Of a DNA stretch of 64,000 nt, positions 50,656 to 59,092 are shown piece after piece; the first letter of the stretch is position 1; every line of letters begins with the position of its first letter. A program made the position numbers and the translations under genes. Source of the DNA: JAIBDK01 sp965261915. GTDB lineage: Bacteria; Pseudomonadota; Gammaproteobacteria; Arenicellales; Poriferihabitantaceae. The stretch lies in contig CBDHDW010000011.1 of NCBI GenBank assembly GCA_965261915.1, positions 1 through 64,000 on the forward strand. Direction: 5' to 3'. The notes below the pieces were generated by a model. That model was not told where the DNA came from. It did no database searches and saw nothing but the letters and a program-made list of their open reading frames with translations.

Positions 50656-50864
50656 GCAGGGTGATGTTGTCCGGCACTTCCAGTTTTGCTGATCCGTGCC
50701 AGCCTGCACCGTCGAGGATGAGCAAGGCATGGGCACCTGCCGCGACCGTCCTGGCGATCTCGCACAGATGTGCATTCATAGCGGACGTGTCCGCATACGG
50801 CATGATCAGTGCAGCAGCCTCGGCGCGTTCGGGACAAACCGCGCCGAAGATATAGCCCGACGTA
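50649..50864 (-). pseudogene. IS630-family transposase remnant (DDE domain)
   Basis: Codes for the segment from S-G-Y-I-F-G-A-V-C-P-E to L-L-K-H-P, including L-I-L-D-G-A-G-W-H, the second catalytic aspartate region of IS630 transposases. The conserved following segment (P-Y-S-P-E-L-N-P-x-E) is missing, cut at the Rpn gene. The 5' side is interrupted by the 357-bp MITE-like element. Not functional. Confidence 0.75.
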
Positions 50865-51221
50865 GGTTGTAACCCAACAAAGGTACCAAAAGTCTCACAG
50901 AAAATCGGCTTGCGCTTTGAAATCAAAGGGTTTTAGAGAGATTCCGAGGCTCTGAAATCTGCCGTTGGCTTGATGCCTGGTTTCGGGGGGTGATTTTTTG
51001 GAAAACTCAGGGAGTTACACAATGGCGGACGTTGTTCTTAAAACGACCGTTTTTAGTGTTCCCTTTTGTGTCAGCTTACCGCACTGTTTTTATTGCATAA
51101 TTTTAGTTCCTTAACTTCATCCCGAAACAGCATTGTGTTATTTCACCAAAACACCCTTTTGAGAACAAAAATTGGTCTTAAAAATCTGTGGTACTTTTGG
51201 TACCTTTGTTGGGTTACAACC
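50865..51221. mobile_element. 357-bp MITE-like element with 29-bp perfect terminal inverted repeats
   Basis: Left repeat 50865-50893 and right repeat 51193-51221 are perfect inverted copies (start ggttgtaacccaac). The trinucleotide gta lies directly outside each end and fits a 3-bp target duplication. The inside is AT-rich and has no transposase frame, only a 30-codon ORF. It sits within the IS630 remnant. The source transposon is not identified. Confidence 0.7.
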
Positions 51222-51404
51222 GTAGTTGTACAAATCAAATGAAAAGCTACTTCAATCAACTCAAAGAAATGCTCGCCGTTCGCGGAAAATTGTCTGCTTT
51301 CAGTGGTCATGATCTATATGATTGCCAGCCCAGCTAGCCAGGTGCTAAACAAGGCCTAATCCACTCGAAACGTCGAGGAGCCATTTTATATTAAGGCCCA
51401 ATAG
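51222..51404. other. Spacer upstream of the OLD-family gene, with a possible truncated frame
   Basis: On the minus strand an ATG at 51310 opens a short frame (MTTESRQFSANGEHFF...) that runs into the MITE and may be the start of an interrupted gene. The plus strand carries the promoter region of the OLD gene. GC content falls here to the level of that gene. Confidence 0.35.
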
Positions 51405-53324
51405 ATGAAACTCAAAACAGTAGTCATTAACCATTTCAAACACATAATTGACTCAACTCCAGTAGATATCGAAAAGGATGTCACTTGTCTTGTTGGGAAG
51501 AACGAGTCTGGAAAATCTGCGTTTCTTGAAGCTCTACGGAGGTTAAAACCTGCGAATGGTAATGCGAAGTTTGATGTGGCTAATCATTATCCTGCTTGGC
51601 TCGAAAAACGCCACAAACGCGAAGGTAAAAACATAAAGGATAGCAGACCAATTAGAGCGTCATTTGAGCTTGAAGAGGATGATATAAAGGCAGTTGAGGT
51701 AGTCTTTGGTAGTGGTGTAATTACGTCTAATGAGTTTGATGTTGGAAGGACTTACAAAAATAATTACTCTTGCGTAAGTTTATCTCACAGCGAAGCTAAA
51801 GCAGTCAAAAATTCTCTTTCCGAAATTGAATTAATGCCCGACTTAGCAGTTAGCCTGAATGAATGCTCTACATTCGACAACATGAGGAAAGAAATTGAAA
51901 AACTAAAAGTAACTCACGTTGAAGACCAAGAGCAATTAGATAATTTAGAAGAAGTTTGTGAGCAGTTGGATCAAATTATTCCATCTAAGAAAACCTACTG
52001 GAGTACAATTTTCTCGATCCTAGAAAGTCGAATGCCAGCATTTTTTTATTACGCTGATTACAGTACTCTACCAAGTATAATTAAGATCAAAGAGTTATTA
52101 GAAGCAGACCCAGAAGATTTAGATGATGATGATGACACGGCTTTAGCACTTTTGAAACTTGCAGGTACTGATAATGAATATCTCTTGGATCCCGATTATC
52201 AAACTCGCAAACGCGAACTCGAAAATGTTGCAAATGATATTACGCAGGAAATTCTCAATTATTGGTCTACGAACCAAGACCTGAGAGTACTATTTGATAT
52301 CACGCAACAAACTGAAAATATACCTAACGGCCAATCAACGGTAGTAGATGAGCTTCATATTAGGATGTATGATAATAAACATATGTTATCGCTACCTTTC
52401 GACGAACGCTCCTCTGGGTTTAGATGGTTTTTCTCTTTCCTTTCCGCATTCTCCAAGTATGAGTTTGACAATACTCCAGTAGTGATCCTGTTAGATGAAC
52501 CAGCATTGGGATTACATGCAAAAGCTCAGAAGGATTTTCTAAAATTCATAGATGAGCGTTTGTCTAAAAAGTGCCAAGTAATTTATTCAACGCATTCCCC
52601 ATTTATGGTTCAACCAAATAAGTTAGAGAGAGCAAGATTAGTTGAGGATAAAGGGAGAGATATAGGGTCAGTCATAACTTCAGATGTGCTAACAACAGAT
52701 GCTGATACCCTATTTCCACTACAAAGCGCACTTGGGTACGACATTGCGCAACACTTATTCATTTCCAAAGACAACCTTGTTGTTGAAGGCCCCTCGGACT
52801 TAATCTTCATGGACGCAATTTCACAACATCTCAATTCACTTGGGCGGGTTGGGCTTGACCCAAGATGGTCAATTATGCCGCTTGGTGGTGCTGATATAAT
52901 TCCAGCCTTTGTTGCTTTGCTTGGTCATCATTTGGATGTCACCGTTGTTGTCGATTCACGTAAGGAAGGACATCAAAAACTAACAGCTTTGGCAAAGAAC
53001 GGATTCTTGGCTGATACAAGAATTATAACCATAGGGGAATTTACAGACACAAAGATGGCTGACATAGAAGACCTCTTTTCAGTTATGGATTACTTAAGGT
53101 TGTATAATAAAGCATTTAAAAAGAAACTGAAGAAAGCGGACTTAAACGGCAGTGATCCAATCGTTCGTCAATTAGCTAGGTTGGAAAAGGTGGATCGCTT
53201 CAATCATGATGCTCCCGCTGATGCGCTTCTGAGGGATCGCGTCGGTCAATTATCAAAGTTAAATGACAAAACACTTAGTAATTTTGAAAAGCTGTTTACT
53301 CGTATCAATAATACATTGGCATGA
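51405..53324 (+). CDS. OLD-family ATP-dependent nuclease (AAA ATPase plus TOPRIM)
   Basis: A 639-residue overcoming-lysogenization-defect family protein. The ABC-type ATPase shows Walker A GKNESGKS (residues 31-38), a signature-like E-R-S-S-G-F-R near 344, Walker B V-I-L-L-D-E-P near 361, and the switch histidine region S-T-H-S-P-F. The C-terminal TOPRIM nuclease has L-V-V-E-G-P-S-D near 455 and V-V-V-D-S-R near 512. Such proteins act alone or as GajA-like partners in anti-phage defence. GC content is about 20 points below the neighbours, a clear sign of transfer. A PHP/ATPase gene follows. Confidence 0.85.
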   Translation: MKLKTVVINHFKHIIDSTPVDIEKDVTCLVGKNESGKSAFLEALRRLKPANGNAKFDVANHYPAWLEKRHKREGKNIKDSRPIRASFELEEDDIKAVEVVFGSGVITSNEFDVGRTYKNNYSCVSLSHSEAKAVKNSLSEIELMPDLAVSLNECSTFDNMRKEIEKLKVTHVEDQEQLDNLEEVCEQLDQIIPSKKTYWSTIFSILESRMPAFFYYADYSTLPSIIKIKELLEADPEDLDDDDDTALALLKLAGTDNEYLLDPDYQTRKRELENVANDITQEILNYWSTNQDLRVLFDITQQTENIPNGQSTVVDELHIRMYDNKHMLSLPFDERSSGFRWFFSFLSAFSKYEFDNTPVVILLDEPALGLHAKAQKDFLKFIDERLSKKCQVIYSTHSPFMVQPNKLERARLVEDKGRDIGSVITSDVLTTDADTLFPLQSALGYDIAQHLFISKDNLVVEGPSDLIFMDAISQHLNSLGRVGLDPRWSIMPLGGADIIPAFVALLGHHLDVTVVVDSRKEGHQKLTALAKNGFLADTRIITIGEFTDTKMADIEDLFSVMDYLRLYNKAFKKKLKKADLNGSDPIVRQLARLEKVDRFNHDAPADALLRDRVGQLSKLNDKTLSNFEKLFTRINNTLA

Positions 53325-53343
53325 TGATACACAGGGGAATTGC

Positions 53344-53439
53344 ATGAATATTACGCGCCGAGTACATGAAGCAGGAAGCGATCCTGTGGCGGTTTTGGTA
53401 TGGGGACGTAGGGCTGAGCGGAACGGTGAGGTATCATGA
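53344..53439 (+). CDS. Small 31-residue ORF between the two defence-like genes
   Basis: ATG at 53344 opens a 31-residue frame (MNITRRVHEAGSDPVAVL...) that ends at 53439 and overlaps the ATG of the next gene as ATGATG, suggesting translational coupling. It could be a remnant of a third gene of the cassette lost by deletion. Support is limited to position. Confidence 0.35.
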   Translation: MNITRRVHEAGSDPVAVLVWGRRAERNGEVS

Positions 53440-54548
53440 TGAAAAAAAGGAGAGTGCCAGTGACGAATAATGAAATCAACACCGCTCGTACTTATACCCG
53501 AGCGCGCTTCTGGAAGTGTGCCTTACAGGTCAACACAGTAGAATATATCAAATATCGTGGCGAGACGCCGACGCTCAGTGAGGATGAATATAACCACCAG
53601 CTCCTTGAAGCTTCTCTTGAGGCTGGTATTCAGGTTATTGGTCTTGCTGATCACGGCAGCGTGGATGGTCTGGATAAGCTGCGTCCACTGTTTACTAAAA
53701 ACGGCATCGTGGTTTTTCCCGGTTTCGAAATTGCCTCTAGCGAAAAAATTCATTTCGTCTGCCTGTTTGATGAAAATAAATCTGGCAGAGAGCTAGAGCG
53801 AATTTTAGGACTTTTAAAGCTGCCCAACCCAAATGATGGCACCCAACCTTCTGAATTAAGTGCAGCACAACTGATTGATGAAGTGGTAAAGCAAGGTGGC
53901 TTTATTTATGCCGCACATTGCACCCATAATAATGGCTTGCTTAAGCTGAGAATGAAACATATCTGGCAGCAGAAAAATTTATTGGCAGCACAGATTCCCG
54001 GATCAATCGAAAATCTAAAAGGTTTTGAAGATGACTTCAATCGCAAAGTGTTTTTAAACAAGAACCCTGATTATAGTAGAGAGCGACCGATGGCGGCGAT
54101 TAATGCCGCCGATGTCGCCAAACCAGACGATATCAGCAATGATGGTGCTTCTTGTCTGATTAAAATGACCAAGCCCTGCTTTACCTCCTTTAAGCAAGCC
54201 TTTTTAGATGCAGGCTCGCGGGTGCGTTTAAATTCTGAAAAACCGGAAAACTGGTCATCAGCCATTGAACGCATCCGTTTTGTCGGCGGCTATCTTGATG
54301 GGGTTGATATAGAGCTTTCGGAACACTTAAACGCTGTGATTGGTGGGCGAGGGACGGGTAAGTCAACCTTGTTGGAGTGCCAAGCCGAAGAATGTGCGGA
54401 CGTAATGCGGGATGCACTGGCAAGTGACAAGATGACTATCATTGTGTGCAAATGCCAGTCAGGCAACATCCCCGTCCCGGTTATCACGAAAGATCCTGTG
54501 GTTATTCGCGATCGGTTCATGACCGCTTTGCAGGAAAGAAATACCTAA
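53436..54548 (+). CDS. TrlF-like PHP/ATPase protein, truncated after Walker A
   Basis: A 370-residue frame. Residues ~60-170 hold a PHP-type phosphoesterase domain (A-D-H-G-S-V-D-G, V-F-P-G-F-E-I and A-A-H-C-T-H). The ABC-type ATPase begins near residue 285 and its Walker A GGRGTGKST is at ~304. TrlF-family proteins continue for several hundred residues with the rest of the ATPase. Here the sequence changes right after S-T-L-L-E to an unrelated 55-residue end (D-P-V-V-I-R-D-R-F-M), probably from another gene. So the ATPase lacks Walker B and should be inactive. Confidence 0.65.
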   Translation: MMKKRRVPVTNNEINTARTYTRARFWKCALQVNTVEYIKYRGETPTLSEDEYNHQLLEASLEAGIQVIGLADHGSVDGLDKLRPLFTKNGIVVFPGFEIASSEKIHFVCLFDENKSGRELERILGLLKLPNPNDGTQPSELSAAQLIDEVVKQGGFIYAAHCTHNNGLLKLRMKHIWQQKNLLAAQIPGSIENLKGFEDDFNRKVFLNKNPDYSRERPMAAINAADVAKPDDISNDGASCLIKMTKPCFTSFKQAFLDAGSRVRLNSEKPENWSSAIERIRFVGGYLDGVDIELSEHLNAVIGGRGTGKSTLLECQAEECADVMRDALASDKMTIIVCKCQSGNIPVPVITKDPVVIRDRFMTALQERNT

Positions 54549-54594
54549 CAGAATTACAAACACCAATGAAATACAGCATTATAGGAGGAACAAC

Positions 54595-55548
54595 ATGCTG
54601 AGACGATCAATCCTGAAAGCAAGTGCAGCAATCGCTGTTGCAGCAACTTTTAGCACATCCGCATTGGCCGATATCAACGGCCCTGTGAATTATGTCATAC
54701 CCTTTGGCCCAGGCGGAGAATCTGACATTTCCGCACGGCTTCAGCAGCCATTCTTCAAGGATAAATTCGGTCAAGATATGGTTATTTCCTATCAGCCTGG
54801 CGGTGGTGGTGCGGTTGGCTGGGCGTCGTTGAACGGCTTAAGCGGCGATGGCCAAACCATCATGGGTGTAAACCTGCCCCATATCATCATCAAACCAGCA
54901 CAAAAAGATGTGGGCTTTGCCACTGCTGATCTCAATACATTTTACATGTTTCACTTCACACCTGACGCAATTGTTGTGACCGCTGACAGCCCTTATCAGA
55001 CACTTGCTGATCTTATTGCCGATGCAAAGGCACACCCAGGCGAAGTGACAATGTCAGGCTCTGGGAAAGCCAGCGCAAACCATTTGGCTCAAATCAAGTT
55101 TGACAAACTGGCAGGCACACTGACGACATATGTGCCTTTCAAAGGAACTGGTGCTGCAGTGACGGCCCTTTTGGGCAAACAAACCAAAGCTGAATGGGGT
55201 TATTCAACCGTAGGTGCCAAACAAGGCGATGCTGTGCGCATGCTTGCGGTTGCAATGGACGAACGTCATCCTTTGTTTCCCGAAGTACCAACGTTCAAGG
55301 AGCTTGGCTATGACATGACCGGTGGTGCCTATCGCGGCATTGCTTTGCCAAATACCGCAAGTGCTGAAACCACTAAGATGTGGTCCGACATGATCGGCGA
55401 AATCAACTCTGATCCTGCATTCCAGAAAAAAATGCTGGATGGCGGCTTTGCGATGCTGGACGTTGGTGCAGATGGGATGGCTGACTTCATGGCTGCACGC
55501 GTCGAAGAGTATTTAAAAGACGCCCGTGAGGCTGGGCTGATCAAGTAA
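54595..55548 (+). CDS. tctC: TctC-family (Bug) solute-binding protein of a TTT system
   Basis: A 317-residue periplasmic binding protein for di-/tricarboxylates. A Tat-like N terminus (L-R-R-S-I-L-K-A) leads to cleavage after A-L-A. The mature start V-N-Y-V-I-P-F-G-P-G-G-E-S-D is the family pattern, in which the P-G-G loop contacts carboxylate. It lies 29 bp before the large membrane subunit, with a GGAGGA ribosome-binding site. Substrate is unknown. Confidence 0.88.
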   Translation: MLRRSILKASAAIAVAATFSTSALADINGPVNYVIPFGPGGESDISARLQQPFFKDKFGQDMVISYQPGGGGAVGWASLNGLSGDGQTIMGVNLPHIIIKPAQKDVGFATADLNTFYMFHFTPDAIVVTADSPYQTLADLIADAKAHPGEVTMSGSGKASANHLAQIKFDKLAGTLTTYVPFKGTGAAVTALLGKQTKAEWGYSTVGAKQGDAVRMLAVAMDERHPLFPEVPTFKELGYDMTGGAYRGIALPNTASAETTKMWSDMIGEINSDPAFQKKMLDGGFAMLDVGADGMADFMAARVEEYLKDAREAGLIK

Positions 55549-55577
55549 TCGCGACTGGTTAAACTTGGAGATTAAGT

Positions 55578-57080
55578 ATGGAATTGGGTCACTTTTTGTC
55601 TGCAATGACACCCTTCAATCTTGCGCTGGCATTGTTTGGTGTTATCGCTGGAACAATTGTGGGTTCCATACCCGGTTTAACCGCAACTATGGCGCTGGCG
55701 GTTCTGGTGCCAATAACGTTCAGCATGGAACCGGCTTCTGCGCTTATTCTTCTTGGGGCGATATATACAGGGGCGATTTATGGTGGAGCCTACGCCGCAA
55801 TTTTACTGAACACGCCTGGGACGCCATCCGCAATTGCAACAACATTTGATGGATATCCAATGGCCAAACGAGGCGACGGCGATCTTGCCGTCGCTCTTGC
55901 TTGTTTTGCATCGGTTTTCGGCGGCATGGTAGGTGCTGTTGCATTGCTTTTGCTTGCGCCCCCATTGTCTAAGGTTGCGCTGGTCTTTGGCCCCATTGAG
56001 TACTTTTGGCTGTCCATCTTTGGACTGTCTCTGATTGCATCGCTCTCAAATGGAAATTTGATGAAGGGTCTCGCAGGGGGCGCGTTTGGTATGATCCTGT
56101 CTACTGTAGGCGTTGCGGAGATTTCAGCCGACATACGATTAACTTTTGGCAGTCAGGTCATGATCGGTGGGTTCGGCGTGGTTGGCGCTTTGATCGGGCT
56201 GTATTGTATTCCCGTCCTGATTGATCTTGTTGCGGTTCCCGACAGGCATTTAAAGGTCGAGAAGAACGTCGAATCTGTCAGAATTGGCGAAGCATTTCGA
56301 ATTATCATGCGCTCAAAATTCAATCTTATCCGCTCCTCAATCATCGGAACACTTGTCGGTATTTTACCTGGCGCTGGCGGCTCCGTTGCCGGATTGGTTG
56401 CCTATTCCGAGGCAAAACGTACAGCTAAACCCCATCAAAAATTTGGCGAAGGTGAACCTGACGGGATCATTGCCACGGAATCGTCCAATAATGCAACAGT
56501 TGGTGGCGGTTTCATCCCAACGCTTGTACTTGGAATTCCTGGCACTCCGCCTGATGCGATCGTTCTGGGAGCTCTACTGGTGCAGGGCGTGCGCACGGGG
56601 CCCGCGATGTTTCAGCAAAGCGGCTCGGTTGTATATACTTTCATCTACGGGCTGATCATCGCGACTATCTTGATGTTACCCGCTGGCCTGCTGATTGGGC
56701 GCTACGCCTACAAGTCCATCGTGACCATTCCAAAGGCGGTTCTTGTTCCCTCCGTTGGCTTCATGACAATCATCGGCACATTTGCAATCCGTAATAGTGT
56801 TTCAGATGTCATCATCATGCTGTGCCTTGGCATCGTCGGCTGGGTGATTTCACGATTTGGATTTGCAGCCTCCCCCATTGTCCTTGGCCTTATCCTTGGC
56901 CCCATTGCAGAACAGGGCTTTGTTCAGGGTTGGATTATTGGTGCGGCTACCCATAACCTGTTTGGTATGTTCTTTGGGCGACCCATTTCCCAAGCCATTC
57001 TCGCATTTACGCTGATTACTTTATTCTTGCCGATATTTCTGGCCCGAAAGCAAAGAAAAACTACGATGGAGTCTGAATAA
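55578..57080 (+). CDS. tctA: TctA-family large membrane subunit of a TTT transporter
   Basis: A 500-residue protein with about 12 membrane helices. The conserved G-S-I-P-G-L-T-A-T-M motif near residue 28 and its counterpart G-I-L-P-G-A-G-G-S-V near residue 262 are the two inverted-repeat substrate loops of TctA. It ends sharing one base with the small-subunit start (TAATG). It works with the upstream TctC as a secondary transporter driven by an ion gradient. Confidence 0.92.
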   Translation: MELGHFLSAMTPFNLALALFGVIAGTIVGSIPGLTATMALAVLVPITFSMEPASALILLGAIYTGAIYGGAYAAILLNTPGTPSAIATTFDGYPMAKRGDGDLAVALACFASVFGGMVGAVALLLLAPPLSKVALVFGPIEYFWLSIFGLSLIASLSNGNLMKGLAGGAFGMILSTVGVAEISADIRLTFGSQVMIGGFGVVGALIGLYCIPVLIDLVAVPDRHLKVEKNVESVRIGEAFRIIMRSKFNLIRSSIIGTLVGILPGAGGSVAGLVAYSEAKRTAKPHQKFGEGEPDGIIATESSNNATVGGGFIPTLVLGIPGTPPDAIVLGALLVQGVRTGPAMFQQSGSVVYTFIYGLIIATILMLPAGLLIGRYAYKSIVTIPKAVLVPSVGFMTIIGTFAIRNSVSDVIIMLCLGIVGWVISRFGFAASPIVLGLILGPIAEQGFVQGWIIGAATHNLFGMFFGRPISQAILAFTLITLFLPIFLARKQRKTTMESE

Positions 57081-57538
57081 TGAACACCTCACATATTTCA
57101 AAATCCCAGGGACACATTGGATCACTGATTGTCTCGGCTCTATTCGTTATCGTGGGTTTTGTTACCCTGTATGACACGACCAGCTACACAGATAAGGATA
57201 GCCAGGTTTTTCCGCAAACGGTAGCTGTTGTTCTCATTGTTACAGCGGCTATCTCATTCATAACGCGATTTTTGAAGCCGTCCGATGAGGGTGGGTTTGG
57301 CCGGGGTATATGGTGGCGCCGCCTGCTTCTGGTCGGCACCATGTTCCTTACCTGTTTTGTAATGCCGCTCATTGGCTTTCTCCCGGCGGGTATAATTGCC
57401 TTTGCTGGCGGCCTAATTGCGGCCATGCATGATCGTTGGTCCACCAAAACCGCCGTTCTCTACTGGGTGTGCGGCGCGGTGATCATGATCACCTTTTATG
57501 CCTTGTTTAAATTCGTTTTTCATGTGCCGCTACCTTAG
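57080..57538 (+). CDS. tctB: TctB-family small membrane subunit of a TTT transporter
   Basis: A 152-residue protein with four membrane helices of the TctB/DUF1468 type (about 14-34, 52-66, 82-104 and 115-150). The sequence D-x-x-S-Y-T-D-K-D-S-Q-V-F-P in the first loop is characteristic. It completes the first transporter. Confidence 0.88.
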   Translation: MNTSHISKSQGHIGSLIVSALFVIVGFVTLYDTTSYTDKDSQVFPQTVAVVLIVTAAISFITRFLKPSDEGGFGRGIWWRRLLLVGTMFLTCFVMPLIGFLPAGIIAFAGGLIAAMHDRWSTKTAVLYWVCGAVIMITFYALFKFVFHVPLP

Positions 57539-57598
57539 ATCCATAATGTGTGAGTTTCAGCCTAGGCATCTACCTATTCAACAACCAACCAAGAATGT

Positions 57599-57794
57599 CT
57601 AACCGTAACTGCCCAGGTACCCTAGGAAGACATCCGCATCACTGCCATCGCTGAGCAAATCCACGGCGTGGTCCGCGTCGCGCAGGCAATATGCAATACA
57701 CACACACACACACACACACACGGTCCGCGTCGCGCAGGCAATATGCAATTCTTTTGGCGAGGGCTTCATTGTCTTCTATCAGGGCGATACGCAA
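57599..57794 (-). pseudogene. TctD-like response regulator remnant with microsatellite insertion
   Basis: The minus strand codes L-R-I-A-L-I-E-D-N-E-A-L-A-K, the start of an OmpR-type response regulator, then I-A-Y-C-L-R-D-A-D. This block is duplicated around a (GT)12 tract (57698-57721), after which the frame resumes with H-A-V-D-L-L-S-D-G and ends at a stop. The phospho-acceptor aspartate and the DNA-binding domain are missing. A TctD regulator commonly lies divergent to tct genes, so this is the decayed regulator of the second transporter. Confidence 0.7.
57670..57749. repeat. 28-bp direct repeat flanking a dinucleotide microsatellite
   Basis: Exact 28-bp copies at 57670-57697 and 57722-57749 flank twelve AC units (57698-57721). 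The repeat block is 80 bp long and disrupts the response regulator remnant. Confidence 0.9.
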
Positions 57795-57925
57795 ATTTTC
57801 ATTCCTGCAAGCTTTACGCAAGGTTGGTACGCAAATATAACAAGGTCAACCAGAGAATCAACTTCTGTGGTTGCAAGGACAGAGCTGGTGCAAGAGGCAC
57901 CAGCCTGCTATCAGGGAGAATTTTC

Positions 57926-59011
57926 ATGTCCGTACTCAAATTTTCAAGTCGCTTTGCGGTTGCCGCCGTCGCCGCTTCATTCGCAACATCCACATCCGCA
58001 GAGGTAGACCTATCGGGGGAAACGGTTGAATGGGTCATCCCGTTCTCTGAATCCGGCGGCTCGGCTAAATGGGCCAATTTCTATGCGCCGCTTCTATCAG
58101 AAGCATTGCCTGGAAACCCCACGGTTGTTGTAAAATTCATGCCAGGTGCCGGCTCAACCAAAGGCGCAAACTGGTTTCAGGACAATACCGTTGACGATGG
58201 CACGGTGATCTTTGGCTCGTCCGGTTCAACCCAGTTCCCATATCTGCTTGGTGATCCACGCGTACGCTATGAATATGGCCACTGGAATGTTGTTCTGGCC
58301 TCGGGCACCGGTGGGGTCGCCTATCTACCGCCCAAACTTGCTGCCCGCTTTGACGGCGACGCCAGCACCCTTCAGGACGTGCACTTTATCTATGGCAGTC
58401 AGGGCGCGACCCGTCTGGATCTTGTGCCGCTCCTGGCATGGGAAATGCTGGGCCTGAATGTAGAGCCGGTTTTCGGCATCAAAGGCCGCGGTGATGGCCG
58501 GCTGATGTTTGAGCGTGGCGAAGCAAATATCGACTATCAGACTTCTTCCTCTTATCTCAAAGGTGTGGTGCCACTGGTCGAAGAAGGCAAAGCGGTTCCG
58601 ATGATGACCTGGGGTGGTCTCGACGAAGATGGCAATATCGTCCGTGACCCGACATTCCCCGAGATTCTGACGTTCAAAGAAATCTGCGAGGCAACCGATG
58701 GCTGTGAAACCAGCGGCGAGCAGTGGGACGCATGGAAAGCATTTTTCGTCGCCGGCTTCCCGGCACAGAAAATGGTGTTCCTGCCCGGCTCCGCAAGCCA
58801 GGAGTTGATCGACACCTATACGACGGCGTTTGAAACGATCAAAGCCCGTCCGGATTTTGCCGAACTTTCGGCCCAGCGTCTGGGGATTTATCCGCAGATG
58901 ACTGGGGCTGAGGCAACGGCCGCCCTGGACAGTGCGACCAATGTTCCGGACACGGCGAAAAGTTTCGTCATCACCTGGCTGAGCGAACGCTACGGCGTCA
59001 CGCTGAACTGA
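57926..59011 (+). CDS. TctC-like solute-binding protein of the second TTT system
   Basis: A 361-residue periplasmic binding protein, longer than typical Bug proteins. The start at 57926 has an AGGGAG ribosome-binding site; the open frame continues upstream but into microsatellite DNA. The signal peptide is cut after S-T-S-A. The mature start V-E-W-V-I-P-F-S-E-S-G-G-S-A departs from the usual P-G-G-x-x-D pattern. Two cysteines near residues 255 and 261 are an uncommon feature. It pairs with the fused membrane protein 81 bp downstream. Confidence 0.82.
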   Translation: MSVLKFSSRFAVAAVAASFATSTSAEVDLSGETVEWVIPFSESGGSAKWANFYAPLLSEALPGNPTVVVKFMPGAGSTKGANWFQDNTVDDGTVIFGSSGSTQFPYLLGDPRVRYEYGHWNVVLASGTGGVAYLPPKLAARFDGDASTLQDVHFIYGSQGATRLDLVPLLAWEMLGLNVEPVFGIKGRGDGRLMFERGEANIDYQTSSSYLKGVVPLVEEGKAVPMMTWGGLDEDGNIVRDPTFPEILTFKEICEATDGCETSGEQWDAWKAFFVAGFPAQKMVFLPGSASQELIDTYTTAFETIKARPDFAELSAQRLGIYPQMTGAEATAALDSATNVPDTAKSFVITWLSERYGVTLN

Positions 59012-59092
59012 TCCGGATACAAACATCGTCAGCTCCTTCCTCAACCGGAAGGGGCTGACAGGTCTTTCCCCCGAAAATTTGAGGTCAGCCCC

